From the NCBI GenBank assembly GCA_002450335.1, contig DJZB01000035.1:2718-34952 (forward strand): a stretch of 32,235 bases of DNA, written 5' to 3'. Position numbers and translations under genes: made by a program. Shown piece after piece: positions 1 to 8,149 of this stretch (positions are counted from its first letter, which is position 1; every line of letters starts with the position of its first letter). The DNA comes from Rhodobiaceae bacterium UBA6963 (GTDB taxonomy: Bacteria > Pseudomonadota > Alphaproteobacteria > RS24). The notes beneath the pieces were generated by a model, which was given only the letters and a program-made list of their open reading frames with translations, searched no databases and had not been told where the DNA came from.

Positions 1-36
1 CAGAATTTGCCTCAGAATTTACCTCAGAATTTACTG
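1..36 (+). repeat. 12-bp tandem repeat, three copies, coding
   Basis: Copies at 1-12, 13-24 and 25-36 share the core CAGAATTTRCCT. The third copy diverges in its last two bases. The unit is a multiple of three, so it adds the tetrapeptide Gln-Asn-Leu-Pro in frame. More copies may lie left of the window. Confidence 0.75.
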
Positions 37-426
37 GCGCTCACCATTGAGTCAGCAACCAAACAGAAAATTGCCGACTTCAAAGTTGAATTGGCGGATA
101 CACCGGAGAAAATGTCTCGCGGTTTGATGTACCGGACGACCTTGCCGATGGACCAAGGCATGTTGTTTGTGATGGCGCCGCCGCGAATTGCGACCTTTTG
201 GATGCACAATACATTTGTGCCGTTGGATATGATTTTCATTCGGTTGAATGGAGAGATTGAGAGCATTGTAACGCGAGAAGATACCTTGTCGCAGGAGCGG
301 ACGCGCTCCCAAAAGCCTGTAGCCTATGTGCTGGAGATTAATGCTGGACAGTCTGCGGCACTTGGAATTAAGCCGGGGCATTTTATCCGTCTCCAATCCG
401 GCAGGGGAGCCGGAGGAGGAAGCTAA
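1..426 (+). CDS. DUF192 family protein (5' end cut by window)
   Basis: The reading frame is open from base 1, so the true start lies to the left. A TTG at position 7 could be read as a start, but DUF192 proteins usually carry an N-terminal export signal that is not visible here, so I treat the gene as partial. The visible part has the DUF192 core: a MSRGLMYR segment, the DQGMLFV strand, FWMHNTFVPLDMIFI, and a C-terminal AGQSAALGIKPGH. The molecular function of the family is not established; it is a small beta-rich, often exported domain. The first 12 residues are an Asn-Leu-Pro-Gln repeat encoded by a 12-bp tandem repeat. The stop codon overlaps the next start (TAATG), which implies cotranscription with the SRAP gene. 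Confidence 0.85.
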   Translation, partial: QNLPQNLPQNLLALTIESATKQKIADFKVELADTPEKMSRGLMYRTTLPMDQGMLFVMAPPRIATFWMHNTFVPLDMIFIRLNGEIESIVTREDTLSQERTRSQKPVAYVLEINAGQSAALGIKPGHFIRLQSGRGAGGGS

Positions 427-1166
427 TGTGTGGTCGCTATGCGTTGGAAACCCCACCAGAGGGATTGAAGCGGCTTTTGCCCTTTGCGAATTCCCCGAAT
501 TTTCCGGCCTCTTATAATATCGCCCCAAGCCATCCGGTTCCGATAATTCGCGACTCCGCCGTGGTAAGCGGCGCAGGGCAACATGAATGTGTCATGGTAC
601 AATGGGGGCTGGTGCCGGGCTGGATGAAGGCAGACAAAATTGCTGACATGTCGAGCCGACCGCAAATCAATGCCCGTAGCGAGACCGTTACAGAGAAACC
701 TTTTTTTAAATCAGCGTTTAAATCCAGGCGATGCTTGTTTCCAGCCGATGCGTTTTATGAATGGTATCGAAGTGGTAAGGGCAAAAACCAGCCTTATTGT
801 ATCCGGCGGCAGGATGAAACACCTTTCATGATGGCGGGTATCTGGGAGTTTTGGCAGGGTGCTGACGGCAGTGAAATAGAAACCTGTGCCATATTGACTG
901 TTGGTGCCAATGAAACATTATCCCCGATACATCATAGAATGCCGGTCATTCTAGAAGCGACCCATTGGGCGGAGTGGTTGGATACCCCTGCCGCCAAATC
1001 CGAGAGCTTACTGCCATTGCTCAAGCCTGCACCGGAAACAGATTTCAAATCCTATCCGGTGTCTGAGGCGGTCAATAAGGTCGCCAATAATGCGCCAGAG
1101 ATGTTAGAGGTCGCCCCAAAGATAGACAATAGCGACCCATCAGACGCGCAGTTTGATTTATTTTGA
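426..1166 (+). CDS. SOS response-associated peptidase (SRAP/YedK/HMCES family)
   Basis: The 246-residue protein is a full-length SRAP domain. It starts MCGRY, so Cys2 becomes the N-terminal residue after Met removal; in YedK/HMCES this cysteine forms a thiazolidine crosslink with abasic sites in single-stranded DNA. Other family residues are visible: Asn82 in PQINARSE, Glu112 in YEWY, and the His169-His170 pair before RMP. The role is protection of abasic sites and possibly self-removal by peptidase chemistry. The start overlaps the DUF192 stop by one base. The 3' end overlaps the convergent tsaC gene by 9 bp, so there is no room for a terminator between them. Confidence 0.93.
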   Translation: MCGRYALETPPEGLKRLLPFANSPNFPASYNIAPSHPVPIIRDSAVVSGAGQHECVMVQWGLVPGWMKADKIADMSSRPQINARSETVTEKPFFKSAFKSRRCLFPADAFYEWYRSGKGKNQPYCIRRQDETPFMMAGIWEFWQGADGSEIETCAILTVGANETLSPIHHRMPVILEATHWAEWLDTPAAKSESLLPLLKPAPETDFKSYPVSEAVNKVANNAPEMLEVAPKIDNSDPSDAQFDLF

Positions 1167-2123
1167 TGCGGCGGCGGCGCGTTCCAGCCTGTCATTAATC
1201 GCTGCGCCAAGACCTTCATTAGGTATAGGCATCACCGCAATACGGGTGGCTGTGGTATCAAGCTCATGTAAATGGCTGAAAAGATTTGCCGCTGCCTCTA
1301 TCAGATTTCCTAAAGGGCTGAGGTTAAGGCAAAGGTTCTCACAAGAAGGTGCATCCTTACCAAAAGCGAGTAATGCCTCATCCTGTTCGACAGTTTCTGC
1401 GTTGAGGCGTAGTCCGGCTTGAGGGGCGTAATGCCTTGCCAGCCGCCCCGGTGCAAGTTGTGCAGTCTGGCTATCATCTTCTGCTAAGTAGCTCAGCTTA
1501 TGGCCTAAAGTTTCTTCAAGCGCGGCAGCGTCAAGACTACCGCGCCTTAACAGAACGGGTTCATCTTCCAGACACCCGATAATGGTCGACTCCAGTCCTT
1601 TGCTACAGACACCACCGTCAAGAGTGGGTAGGTTGGGGAAATCTTTCGCCACATGAGCCGCCTGTGTGGGGCTGAGATGGCCTGACTTATTGGCACTGGG
1701 TGCTGCCAGAGGGCATTGCACCGCCGCCAATAACTCTTGCGCGACTGGATGTGCCGGTACGCGGAGTGCCAGGCTCGGCAAACCCGCCGAGGCCAGCAAG
1801 CTGACCTCATTGTGAGAGGGATTATCTGAACTGCGGGGGACAACCAACGTCAAGGCATCTGGCCAATGTGCTTTAGCAAGTGATCTGGCAAGGGGTGAGA
1901 AAACACCCAGTCTCTCAGCTTGGGCAAGGTCGCGGACATGCACAATTAAGGGGTTGAATTGCGGGCGACCTTTAAGCTCAAAAATCTTTGCGACAGCTTC
2001 ATCATTGCCCGCATCCACGCCTAGGCCGTAAACCGTTTCGGTCGGAAAGGCCACTGCCTCCCCCGAGCTGATCATATCGGCAAACTTTTCGATATTTTCG
2101 GCACTTGCCGGAAGCACGCTCAT
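1158..2123 (-). CDS. tsaC: L-threonylcarbamoyladenylate synthase (Sua5/YrdC type)
   Basis: The enzyme makes threonylcarbamoyl-AMP from Thr, bicarbonate and ATP, the first step of t6A37 modification of ANN-decoding tRNAs. The 321-residue length fits the two-domain Sua5 form rather than the short TsaC form. Residues about 10-190 are the YrdC domain, with FPTETVYGLG, the KGRPQFNPL nucleotide-binding segment and SANKSGHLS. The C-terminal part, about 210-321, is the Sua5 domain, with APGRLARHYAP at the linker. The gene lies 5 bp downstream of the SDR gene on the same strand, so the two are probably cotranscribed. It converges on and overlaps the SRAP gene. Confidence 0.93.
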   Translation of the reverse strand: MSVLPASAENIEKFADMISSGEAVAFPTETVYGLGVDAGNDEAVAKIFELKGRPQFNPLIVHVRDLAQAERLGVFSPLARSLAKAHWPDALTLVVPRSSDNPSHNEVSLLASAGLPSLALRVPAHPVAQELLAAVQCPLAAPSANKSGHLSPTQAAHVAKDFPNLPTLDGGVCSKGLESTIIGCLEDEPVLLRRGSLDAAALEETLGHKLSYLAEDDSQTAQLAPGRLARHYAPQAGLRLNAETVEQDEALLAFGKDAPSCENLCLNLSPLGNLIEAAANLFSHLHELDTTATRIAVMPIPNEGLGAAINDRLERAAAASK

Positions 2124-2128
2124 GCCGA

Positions 2129-3085
2129 CTAAAGTGCCTTATCAGTTTGGGACGCCGGATCACGAATATCACGCGGCAATGGTTTTGCGTTTCGATTATG
2201 TAAAGACAGCAATTTAGTTGCCAGATTTGACGGCAAAATTTTAACTGCTGTACCGAGAATTTTATAAAACAGTCCATTCACGACAATTGGGCCTTTGTTT
2301 TCCATAACGGATTCATAACTCTTGCGGCACACATCAGGTCCGGTCAGCCACATGAATTTTGGAAGGCGATTCATTTGGTCACGGTTGCCTGCAATATCGT
2401 GGAATTCACTTAACACAAAACCCGGGCAGAGCGCTTGAACATGAATGCCCTTGTCATGGTATTCAGCTGACAATGCCTGTGAAAATTTAATCAAATAACT
2501 TTTTACCGGACCATAAAGGGTCCCGCCGGGCGCGCCGGGCAAAAGACCTGCCACGGATGCCATATTGACAATCCGCCCATAGCCGCGCTCTGCCATGCCG
2601 ATACCTATGAGGTGACAAAGCTCTGTCGGCGCTGTGAGCATGGTCTGAAGCATATCCGCATGTGATTGCCATTTTGCCATGTCAAAATTACCGGGAACTG
2701 TATAACCGGCATTATTGACAAGAAAATCTATGCTGAGGCCCTCTTTAGTGATGTTTTCTACCAGTCGTGTTGGGGCACGCGGGTCACTGAGGTCTTCAGG
2801 AAAAATATGAATATTCACGCCGTAAGATGCTTCCAGCCTATCTGCCAGCGATTGTAATCTGTCTTTGCGGCGGGCCGTAATGACCAGGTCAAAACCTTGT
2901 TCTGCCAGCAGTGAAGCATAATCATGTCCAATACCTGCTGATGCACCCGTAATTAGAGCCGTACGTCTATTTAATCCTTTTTTTGGTTTTCCGACTTTGG
3001 CTTTCCCTGTTTGGCGTACCTTTTTTGTAACCGGTTTTTTTGCCGGTTTTTTGGTTTGTGTTTTAGCTGTTTTATTCTCTGCCAT
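2129..3085 (-). CDS. SDR family oxidoreductase with lysine-rich N-terminal tail
   Basis: This is a classical short-chain dehydrogenase/reductase of 318 residues, NAD(P)-dependent; the substrate is not evident. After a 38-residue tail very rich in Lys and Thr comes the Rossmann domain, with TGASAGIG at 46-53, VNNAG at 123-127, a catalytic Ser around 177 and the Tyr191-x3-Lys195 pair. A basic TARRK segment after the second strand suggests NADP preference. Such enzymes are often labelled DltE-like or general-function reductases. The basic tail precedes the usual start of the fold and looks disordered; it could bind nucleic acid or membrane, but that is a guess. The gene is the first of a two-gene unit with tsaC and is divergent from the MBL-fold gene. 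Confidence 0.9.
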   Translation of the reverse strand: MAENKTAKTQTKKPAKKPVTKKVRQTGKAKVGKPKKGLNRRTALITGASAGIGHDYASLLAEQGFDLVITARRKDRLQSLADRLEASYGVNIHIFPEDLSDPRAPTRLVENITKEGLSIDFLVNNAGYTVPGNFDMAKWQSHADMLQTMLTAPTELCHLIGIGMAERGYGRIVNMASVAGLLPGAPGGTLYGPVKSYLIKFSQALSAEYHDKGIHVQALCPGFVLSEFHDIAGNRDQMNRLPKFMWLTGPDVCRKSYESVMENKGPIVVNGLFYKILGTAVKILPSNLATKLLSLHNRNAKPLPRDIRDPASQTDKAL

Positions 3086-3096
3086 GCGGCGACCTT

Positions 3097-3125
3097 TTGT
3101 TAACTGAGATGATATATGCTATATA
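3097..3125 (+). promoter_or_regulatory. Predicted sigma-70-type promoter for the MBL-xseB-ispA-dxs-tlyA unit
   Basis: A -35-like TTGTTA at 3097-3102 is followed after 17 bp by a -10-like TATATA at 3120-3125. Transcription would then start near 3132, downstream of the first in-frame ATG at 3116. This supports the ATG at 3173 as the real start of the next gene. The match is by eye. Confidence 0.5.
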
Positions 3126-3172
3126 GGTTTGCCGTTTTGGGCAATCGACCCTTCACCCCCAAGGATGATGAA

Positions 3173-4234
3173 ATGGATGAACAAAAGCAGGTTGTAGAGA
3201 ATGCTCACGGCCTGACCTATTTATTTGATGACAAGCCGGAACCTGCTGAAATCCGAGAGGTAGCAGAGGGTGTTCACTGGTTGCGTCTGCCTTTATTTGA
3301 AACACTGGATCATATAAATGTCTGGCTACTGGAAGACGGAGACTCATGGGTCATTGTCGATACCGGGTTAAATAATGACCGCACCAAAGAAATCTGGGAA
3401 AATGTTTTCGACAAAACTTTAAAGGGTAAGCCGGTCAGCAGAATTCTTGTGACGCATATGCACCCTGACCATATCGGGTTGGCAGGTTGGATGGTTGATA
3501 AATTCGGCGTTATGCTCACCATGACGCGACTTGAATATTTGACCTGCCGGGTGCTCGCTGCGGACACAGACAAAGAAGCGCCGAAAGAGGCGCTGGATTT
3601 TCTATATCAGGCAGGTGTGCCGGATGAGATTATTGAGGGTTATAAGAAGCGTTTTGGCATGTTCGGTGCTGCGATCTACGACCTACCTCAAAATTTCTAT
3701 CGGGTCAGTGATGAAGAAGAAATTGTCATTAACGGGCGCATTTGGAAAGTTGCTGTTGGAAACGGGCATTCGCCCGAGCACGCATGTTTTTTCTGCCCGT
3801 CATTGAAAGTTGTCATTTCCGGCGATCAAATTCTGCCTCGCATATCCTCTCATGTAGGTGTCTTCCCGAATGAACCGGATGCCAATAATCTTGAAGATTG
3901 GATTGGTAGTTGCAAAAAACTAAAATCAGTTTTCCCTGAAGATTTGTTGGTTTTACCATCGCATAATGAACCATTTTATGGTGTTCATAATCGGTTGCAG
4001 TCGCTGATAGACGGGCATGAGAAAAGGCTGGTAAAACTTTTAGCGGCTTGTGATACGCCGCGTAGTCCTGCTGATCCGGCACTTTTTTCAATTCTGTTCA
4101 AGCGCACCATAGACAAAGGCTTGTTTATCATGGCCATAAGTGAGAGCATGGCACACTTAAATTGTCTTTATCGTCGCGGCCTTGTAAACAAATCGTTGGA
4201 TGAAGATGGCAGGTTAAGGTTTATTGCAAGCTGA
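3173..4234 (+). CDS. MBL-fold metallo-hydrolase (glyoxalase II-like)
   Basis: The protein is a metallo-beta-lactamase-fold hydrolase of 353 residues. The metal motif THMHPDH lies at 94-100 (His95, His97, Asp99, His100). Further ligands are expected in NGHSPEH and ISGDQ and in the late LPSHNEP. The C-terminal 80 residues look helical, like the winged-helix extension of the LACTB2/COG0491 type. The substrate is unknown. I chose the ATG at 3173 because AAGGA sits at 3161-3165 with 7-bp spacing. The in-frame ATG at 3116 lacks a ribosome site and overlaps the predicted -10 box. The gene lies 14 bp before xseB and probably leads the operon. Confidence 0.85.
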   Translation: MDEQKQVVENAHGLTYLFDDKPEPAEIREVAEGVHWLRLPLFETLDHINVWLLEDGDSWVIVDTGLNNDRTKEIWENVFDKTLKGKPVSRILVTHMHPDHIGLAGWMVDKFGVMLTMTRLEYLTCRVLAADTDKEAPKEALDFLYQAGVPDEIIEGYKKRFGMFGAAIYDLPQNFYRVSDEEEIVINGRIWKVAVGNGHSPEHACFFCPSLKVVISGDQILPRISSHVGVFPNEPDANNLEDWIGSCKKLKSVFPEDLLVLPSHNEPFYGVHNRLQSLIDGHEKRLVKLLAACDTPRSPADPALFSILFKRTIDKGLFIMAISESMAHLNCLYRRGLVNKSLDEDGRLRFIAS

Positions 4235-4248
4235 GTCAGGATCAATCA

Positions 4249-4506
4249 ATGTCTGATCAAAATGAAATGGAGAAAGAAATCTCCCAGATGAGTTTTGAGC
4301 AAGCACTCGAGGCTCTCGAAGAAATCGTGGATAGTCTGGAAAGCGGTAATGTTGCGCTGGAAGCTTCCATACAAATTTATCAGCGCGGAAATCTTTTGCG
4401 CCTCCATTGTGAGGCCAAACTTAAGGATGCCCAAAGCAAAATTGAAAAAATCACCGGTACAGGTGATGGTGAAGATCCCGCTACGGAGCCGCTAGATATA
4501 GGCTGA
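4249..4506 (+). CDS. xseB: Exodeoxyribonuclease VII small subunit
   Basis: This 85-residue acidic protein has the typical XseB pattern: MSFEQALEALEEIVDSLESGNVALE, then a helix with the RGNLLRLHCEAKL segment. Several copies of XseB bind the large subunit XseA to form exonuclease VII, which degrades single-stranded DNA from both ends. xseA is not in the window. The gene has an AGGA ribosome site at 4238-4241 and ends 2 bp before ispA. The xseB-ispA-dxs order is common in proteobacteria. Confidence 0.95.
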   Translation: MSDQNEMEKEISQMSFEQALEALEEIVDSLESGNVALEASIQIYQRGNLLRLHCEAKLKDAQSKIEKITGTGDGEDPATEPLDIG

Positions 4507-4508
4507 TT

Positions 4509-5402
4509 ATGGACACCCAGAATTTAGAGACTGCCCTGAAAAATGCTTCCGGGTTAATCGACCAGAAGCTTGGGGAAGTTCTGGTTGTGCCTGATGCACC
4601 TGAAGGGCGTGTTATTGAGGCAATGAAGTACACGCTGATGGGCGGCGGCAAACGACTTCGCGCCTTTTTATGTATCCAAACAGCTAAATTATTCAATGTT
4701 GAGGAAACCCACTATGCCAGAGTGGCAGCGGCAATAGAATGCGCGCACTCCTATTCACTGGTGCATGACGACTTACCGGCCATGGATGATGATGATATGC
4801 GCCGAGGGCGCCCTAGCCTCCATATGGCTTTTGACGAGGCAACGGCTATTCTTGCGGGAGATGCTTTATTGACCTTGGCTTTTGAAATCTTGGCTGACGA
4901 AGAAACTCATCCGCGCAAAGCTGTTCGCTTAGACTTAATTTCAGGCTTTTCCAAAGCTCTCGGTGCGCGAGGCATGGTCGGCGGTCAGATGTTTGATCTC
5001 ATGAGTCCGGAATTGGAGCTGGATGCCGGGGCACTTACAAGGTTGCAAAAAATGAAAACTGGGGCACTTATTGAGTTCTCAGTAGATGCAGGCTGTATTA
5101 TGGGGCAAGTGACGGATAACATCCGAACTGCCTTAACAGCCTATGCGCATGATATCGGTTTAGCTTTCCAAATTGCCGACGATTTGCTAGATGTCGAAGC
5201 CTGTCAGGATGACATCGGCAAAACGCCCGGTAAGGATGAAGCGTCAGGTAAAGTAACTTTTGTCTCATTGCTTGGACTTAACCGCGCGAAAGATCAGGCG
5301 CGTATTCTGGTCGAACAAGCCGTTGGACATCTTGAAAATTTTGGTAGTGAGGCTGATGCATTACGCGAGGCTGCGCACTACGTTATTATTAGAGGGCATT
5401 AA
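4509..5402 (+). CDS. ispA: Polyprenyl synthetase, probably farnesyl diphosphate synthase
   Basis: The enzyme condenses isopentenyl diphosphate with allylic diphosphates to give C10-C15 isoprenoids for quinone and undecaprenyl synthesis. The 297-residue protein has GGGKRLR at 45-51, the first Asp-rich motif Asp87-Asp88-x4-Asp93 followed by RRGRP, the GQMFDL segment, and the second Asp-rich motif Asp224-Asp225-x2-Asp228. Two residues (Leu-Pro) lie within the first motif, as in bacterial short-chain synthases of the IspA group. Product length cannot be decided firmly from sequence. It lies 2 bp after xseB and 17 bp before dxs. Confidence 0.93.
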   Translation: MDTQNLETALKNASGLIDQKLGEVLVVPDAPEGRVIEAMKYTLMGGGKRLRAFLCIQTAKLFNVEETHYARVAAAIECAHSYSLVHDDLPAMDDDDMRRGRPSLHMAFDEATAILAGDALLTLAFEILADEETHPRKAVRLDLISGFSKALGARGMVGGQMFDLMSPELELDAGALTRLQKMKTGALIEFSVDAGCIMGQVTDNIRTALTAYAHDIGLAFQIADDLLDVEACQDDIGKTPGKDEASGKVTFVSLLGLNRAKDQARILVEQAVGHLENFGSEADALREAAHYVIIRGH

Positions 5403-5419
5403 TCCCTTTTGAGTATTGG

Positions 5420-7363
5420 TTGACTGAAGACGTGAATAAAAAACCTGAAACGCCCTTGCTGGATAAAATCCGACTTCCTGAAGACGTCAGAAATTTATCC
5501 GAAGAACAGCTTAGTCAATTAGCTGATGAACTTCGTGCGGAAACCATTTCAGCTGTTTCCGAGACAGGGGGGCATCTTGGTGCAGGTCTTGGTGTTGTCG
5601 AATTGACGGTAGCACTGCATTATATTTTCAACACACCCGATGACCGACTGATTTGGGATGTGGGTCATCAGGCATATCCTCATAAAATCTTGACAGGTAG
5701 GCGCGACCGCATCCGGACATTGCGACAAGGCGGGGGCTTATCAGGTTTTACAAAGCGGGCTGAAAGCCCTTATGACCCTTTTGGGGCGGCGCATAGCTCT
5801 ACTTCCATTTCTGCAGGACTGGGTATGGCCGTGGCCCGGGATTTGAAAGAAACCGGTAATAATGTTGTCGCAGTTATTGGAGATGGTGCGATGAGTGCCG
5901 GCATGGCTTTTGAAGCCATGAATAATGCCGGGGCTATGGACGGGCGACTGATTGTTATTCTAAATGATAATGATATGTCGATTGCGCCACCTGTCGGAGC
6001 GATGAGCGCTTATTTGGCGCGGTTGTTATCCGGAAGTGGATATAGAAAGCTGAGAAAATCTCTTAAGGGTATTGCGAATAAAATGCCGCGATCAATTAAG
6101 GAAGCCAGCCGGAAAATGGAAGAATATACACGCGGCTTCTGGACAGGTGGAACCCTGTTTGAGGAAATTGGTTTTTATTATGTCGGGCCAATTGACGGAC
6201 ATAATCTCGACCATCTTTTGCCTGTTCTTGAAAATGTCAGGGACAGTATGGAAGGTCCAATACTGGTTCATGTTGTCACCCAGAAAGGTCATGGCTATGC
6301 ACCTGCCGAGGCCGCCACCGACAAATATCACGGTGTTTCAAAATTTGATATTGTGACCGGCCTGCAATCAAAGCCAAGTACGAATATTCCAAGCTATACA
6401 TCCGTCTTCGCGGAAAGCTTGATTAAAGAAGCTGAAAAAGACAAAAATATTGTTGCTGTAACTGCTGCGATGCCGGACGGCACAGGTTTAGACAAATTTG
6501 CTCAAATATATCCGGACAGGTGTTTTGATGTAGGTATTGCCGAACAGCATGCCGTGACATTTGCCGCCGGTATGGCGACGGAAGGGCTGAAGCCTTTTGT
6601 GGCGATTTATTCAACTTTTCTGCAACGTGGGTATGACCAGATTGTTCATGATGTTGCCATTCAGAAGTTGCCTGTTCGTTTTGCCATAGACCGCGCAGGT
6701 CTTGTTGGGGCGGACGGCCCCACGCATGCAGGGTCGTTTGATATGGCTTATCTTGGCGCCTTACCTGATTTTGTATTAATGGCCGCCGCCGATGAAGCTG
6801 AACTGGTCAATATGGTGCATACATCTGTTCATATAGATGATCGCCCGTCGGCTTTCCGGTATCCACGCGGGTCAGCCACGGGTATTGCAATACCTGAAAA
6901 ACCTCAACTGCTTGAAATCGGTAAAGGTCGTATCGTGCGTGAAGGTCAGCAAATTGCCTTGTTAAGTTATGGCACGCGATTGGGTGAAGCGTGTCTTGCC
7001 GCTGACCGGCTTGATAAAGAAGGCCATAGTACATCAGTCGCAGATGCGCGCTTTATGAAACCACTTGATAAAGATTTGATTTTGCAACTTGCGCGTGAGC
7101 ATGAAATTCTTATAACTGTTGAAGAGGGCGGCCTTGGTGGTTTTGGTGCCCATGTTCTCCACTTCCTTGCGGAAGAAGGTGTGCTTGATGCGGGTCTCAA
7201 AGTTCGAACTTTAACCTTGCCGGACATATTTATCGATCAGGACTCGCCCGAGCGCATGTATGACACAGCCGGTCTTAATGGCGATAATATCTATGATGCA
7301 GTTAAAGACGTTATCGGCCGTAGTGAAAAAACTATTATTGATCTCAATCCAAAACGTGCCTAA
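5420..7363 (+). CDS. dxs: 1-deoxy-D-xylulose-5-phosphate synthase
   Basis: Dxs joins pyruvate and glyceraldehyde 3-phosphate, using thiamine diphosphate, in the first step of the MEP isoprenoid pathway. The 647-residue protein is full length. Visible residues are His52 in SETGGHLGAGLG, the ThDP motif Gly154-Asp155-Gly156 to Asn182-Asp183-Asn184, Glu375 in VGIAEQHAVTF and His436 in THAGSF. No ATG lies near the start. I use the TTG at 5420; the GTG at 5432 is also possible, and neither has a strong ribosome site. The stop overlaps the tlyA start by one base (TAATG). Its substrate GAP is also handled by the neighbouring gap, tkt and fba genes on the other strand. Confidence 0.97.
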   Translation: MTEDVNKKPETPLLDKIRLPEDVRNLSEEQLSQLADELRAETISAVSETGGHLGAGLGVVELTVALHYIFNTPDDRLIWDVGHQAYPHKILTGRRDRIRTLRQGGGLSGFTKRAESPYDPFGAAHSSTSISAGLGMAVARDLKETGNNVVAVIGDGAMSAGMAFEAMNNAGAMDGRLIVILNDNDMSIAPPVGAMSAYLARLLSGSGYRKLRKSLKGIANKMPRSIKEASRKMEEYTRGFWTGGTLFEEIGFYYVGPIDGHNLDHLLPVLENVRDSMEGPILVHVVTQKGHGYAPAEAATDKYHGVSKFDIVTGLQSKPSTNIPSYTSVFAESLIKEAEKDKNIVAVTAAMPDGTGLDKFAQIYPDRCFDVGIAEQHAVTFAAGMATEGLKPFVAIYSTFLQRGYDQIVHDVAIQKLPVRFAIDRAGLVGADGPTHAGSFDMAYLGALPDFVLMAAADEAELVNMVHTSVHIDDRPSAFRYPRGSATGIAIPEKPQLLEIGKGRIVREGQQIALLSYGTRLGEACLAADRLDKEGHSTSVADARFMKPLDKDLILQLAREHEILITVEEGGLGGFGAHVLHFLAEEGVLDAGLKVRTLTLPDIFIDQDSPERMYDTAGLNGDNIYDAVKDVIGRSEKTIIDLNPKRA

Positions 7364-8142
7364 TGCCTGCCCCTCGGTCGACAGATCACGACTCTTTTTC
7401 ATCTTCAATGCGTCTGGATACGCTTCTTGTTGAGCAAGGTTTTTTCAACAGTAGATCTCAAGCGCAAGCCGCAATCAAAGACGGGTATGTCCAGATTGAC
7501 GGGCATGTAATTGACAAGGTTGCCGCGAAAGTAAAACCAGACGTTGAACTAACAGTAACAAGGCACAGCCATAATTTTGTCTCACGCGGCGGGCTGAAAC
7601 TCTCCCATGGATTAGAGGTTTTTGGCTTCCCCGTATCAGGCCGCATGGTCGTGGATCTTGGGGCATCAACAGGTGGCTTTACCGATGTCGTCTTAAAAAA
7701 AGGCGCGGCGCATTGTCTGGCGGTTGATGTAGGGCATGGGCAATTACACACCGACTTAGCAAATGACGCGCGGGTCACTTCACTTGAAAAAGTAAATGCC
7801 AGACATCTCTCACAAGAACATTTGGCGCAAGGCTTTCAGGTCACAGCCATTGTTTGCGATGTCAGTTTTATTTCATTGGAATTGGCTTTACCTCCGGTGT
7901 TGGAGATTGCTCAACCTGATAGCTGGTTGATAGCACTTATCAAGCCTCAATTCGAAGCGGGGCGTGCCGCGCTCGGCAAGGGTGGGGTCGTCCGTGACGA
8001 GAACGTGCATCAACAAGTTTGTGATAAAATTGCACATTGGTTGGAAACGCAATCAGGTTGGTCAGTCAACTGTATCACTGACAGTCCTGTTGAAGGGCCA
8101 AAAGGGAATAAAGAATTTCTAATTGGTGCCGTGAAATCCTGA
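7363..8142 (+). CDS. tlyA: TlyA family rRNA (cytidine-2'-O)-methyltransferase
   Basis: The protein has an N-terminal S4 RNA-binding domain (about 16-75, MRLDTLLVEQGFFNSRSQAQ) and a FtsJ-like SAM-dependent methyltransferase domain with VVDLGASTGGFTDVVL at about 100-115, followed by the VDVGHGQLH acidic strand. The family methylates 2'-hydroxyls of cytidines in 16S and 23S rRNA in mycobacteria; older annotation calls it hemolysin A. The 259-residue start overlaps the dxs stop. An ATG at 7408 would give a 244-residue protein starting directly at the S4 domain and is a real alternative. The gene converges on fba with a gap of only 7 bp. Confidence 0.93.
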   Translation: MPAPRSTDHDSFSSSMRLDTLLVEQGFFNSRSQAQAAIKDGYVQIDGHVIDKVAAKVKPDVELTVTRHSHNFVSRGGLKLSHGLEVFGFPVSGRMVVDLGASTGGFTDVVLKKGAAHCLAVDVGHGQLHTDLANDARVTSLEKVNARHLSQEHLAQGFQVTAIVCDVSFISLELALPPVLEIAQPDSWLIALIKPQFEAGRAALGKGGVVRDENVHQQVCDKIAHWLETQSGWSVNCITDSPVEGPKGNKEFLIGAVKS

Positions 8143-8149
8143 AAAGGCT

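Noticed and set aside
52..528. 158-codon minus-strand frame over the DUF192 and SRAP genes
   Set aside because: It overlaps two recognised genes and has no protein-like features.
3116..3172. 19-residue N-terminal extension of the MBL-fold gene
   Set aside because: The ATG at 3116 lacks a ribosome site and would lie upstream of the predicted transcription start; the ATG at 3173 has a good AAGGA site.
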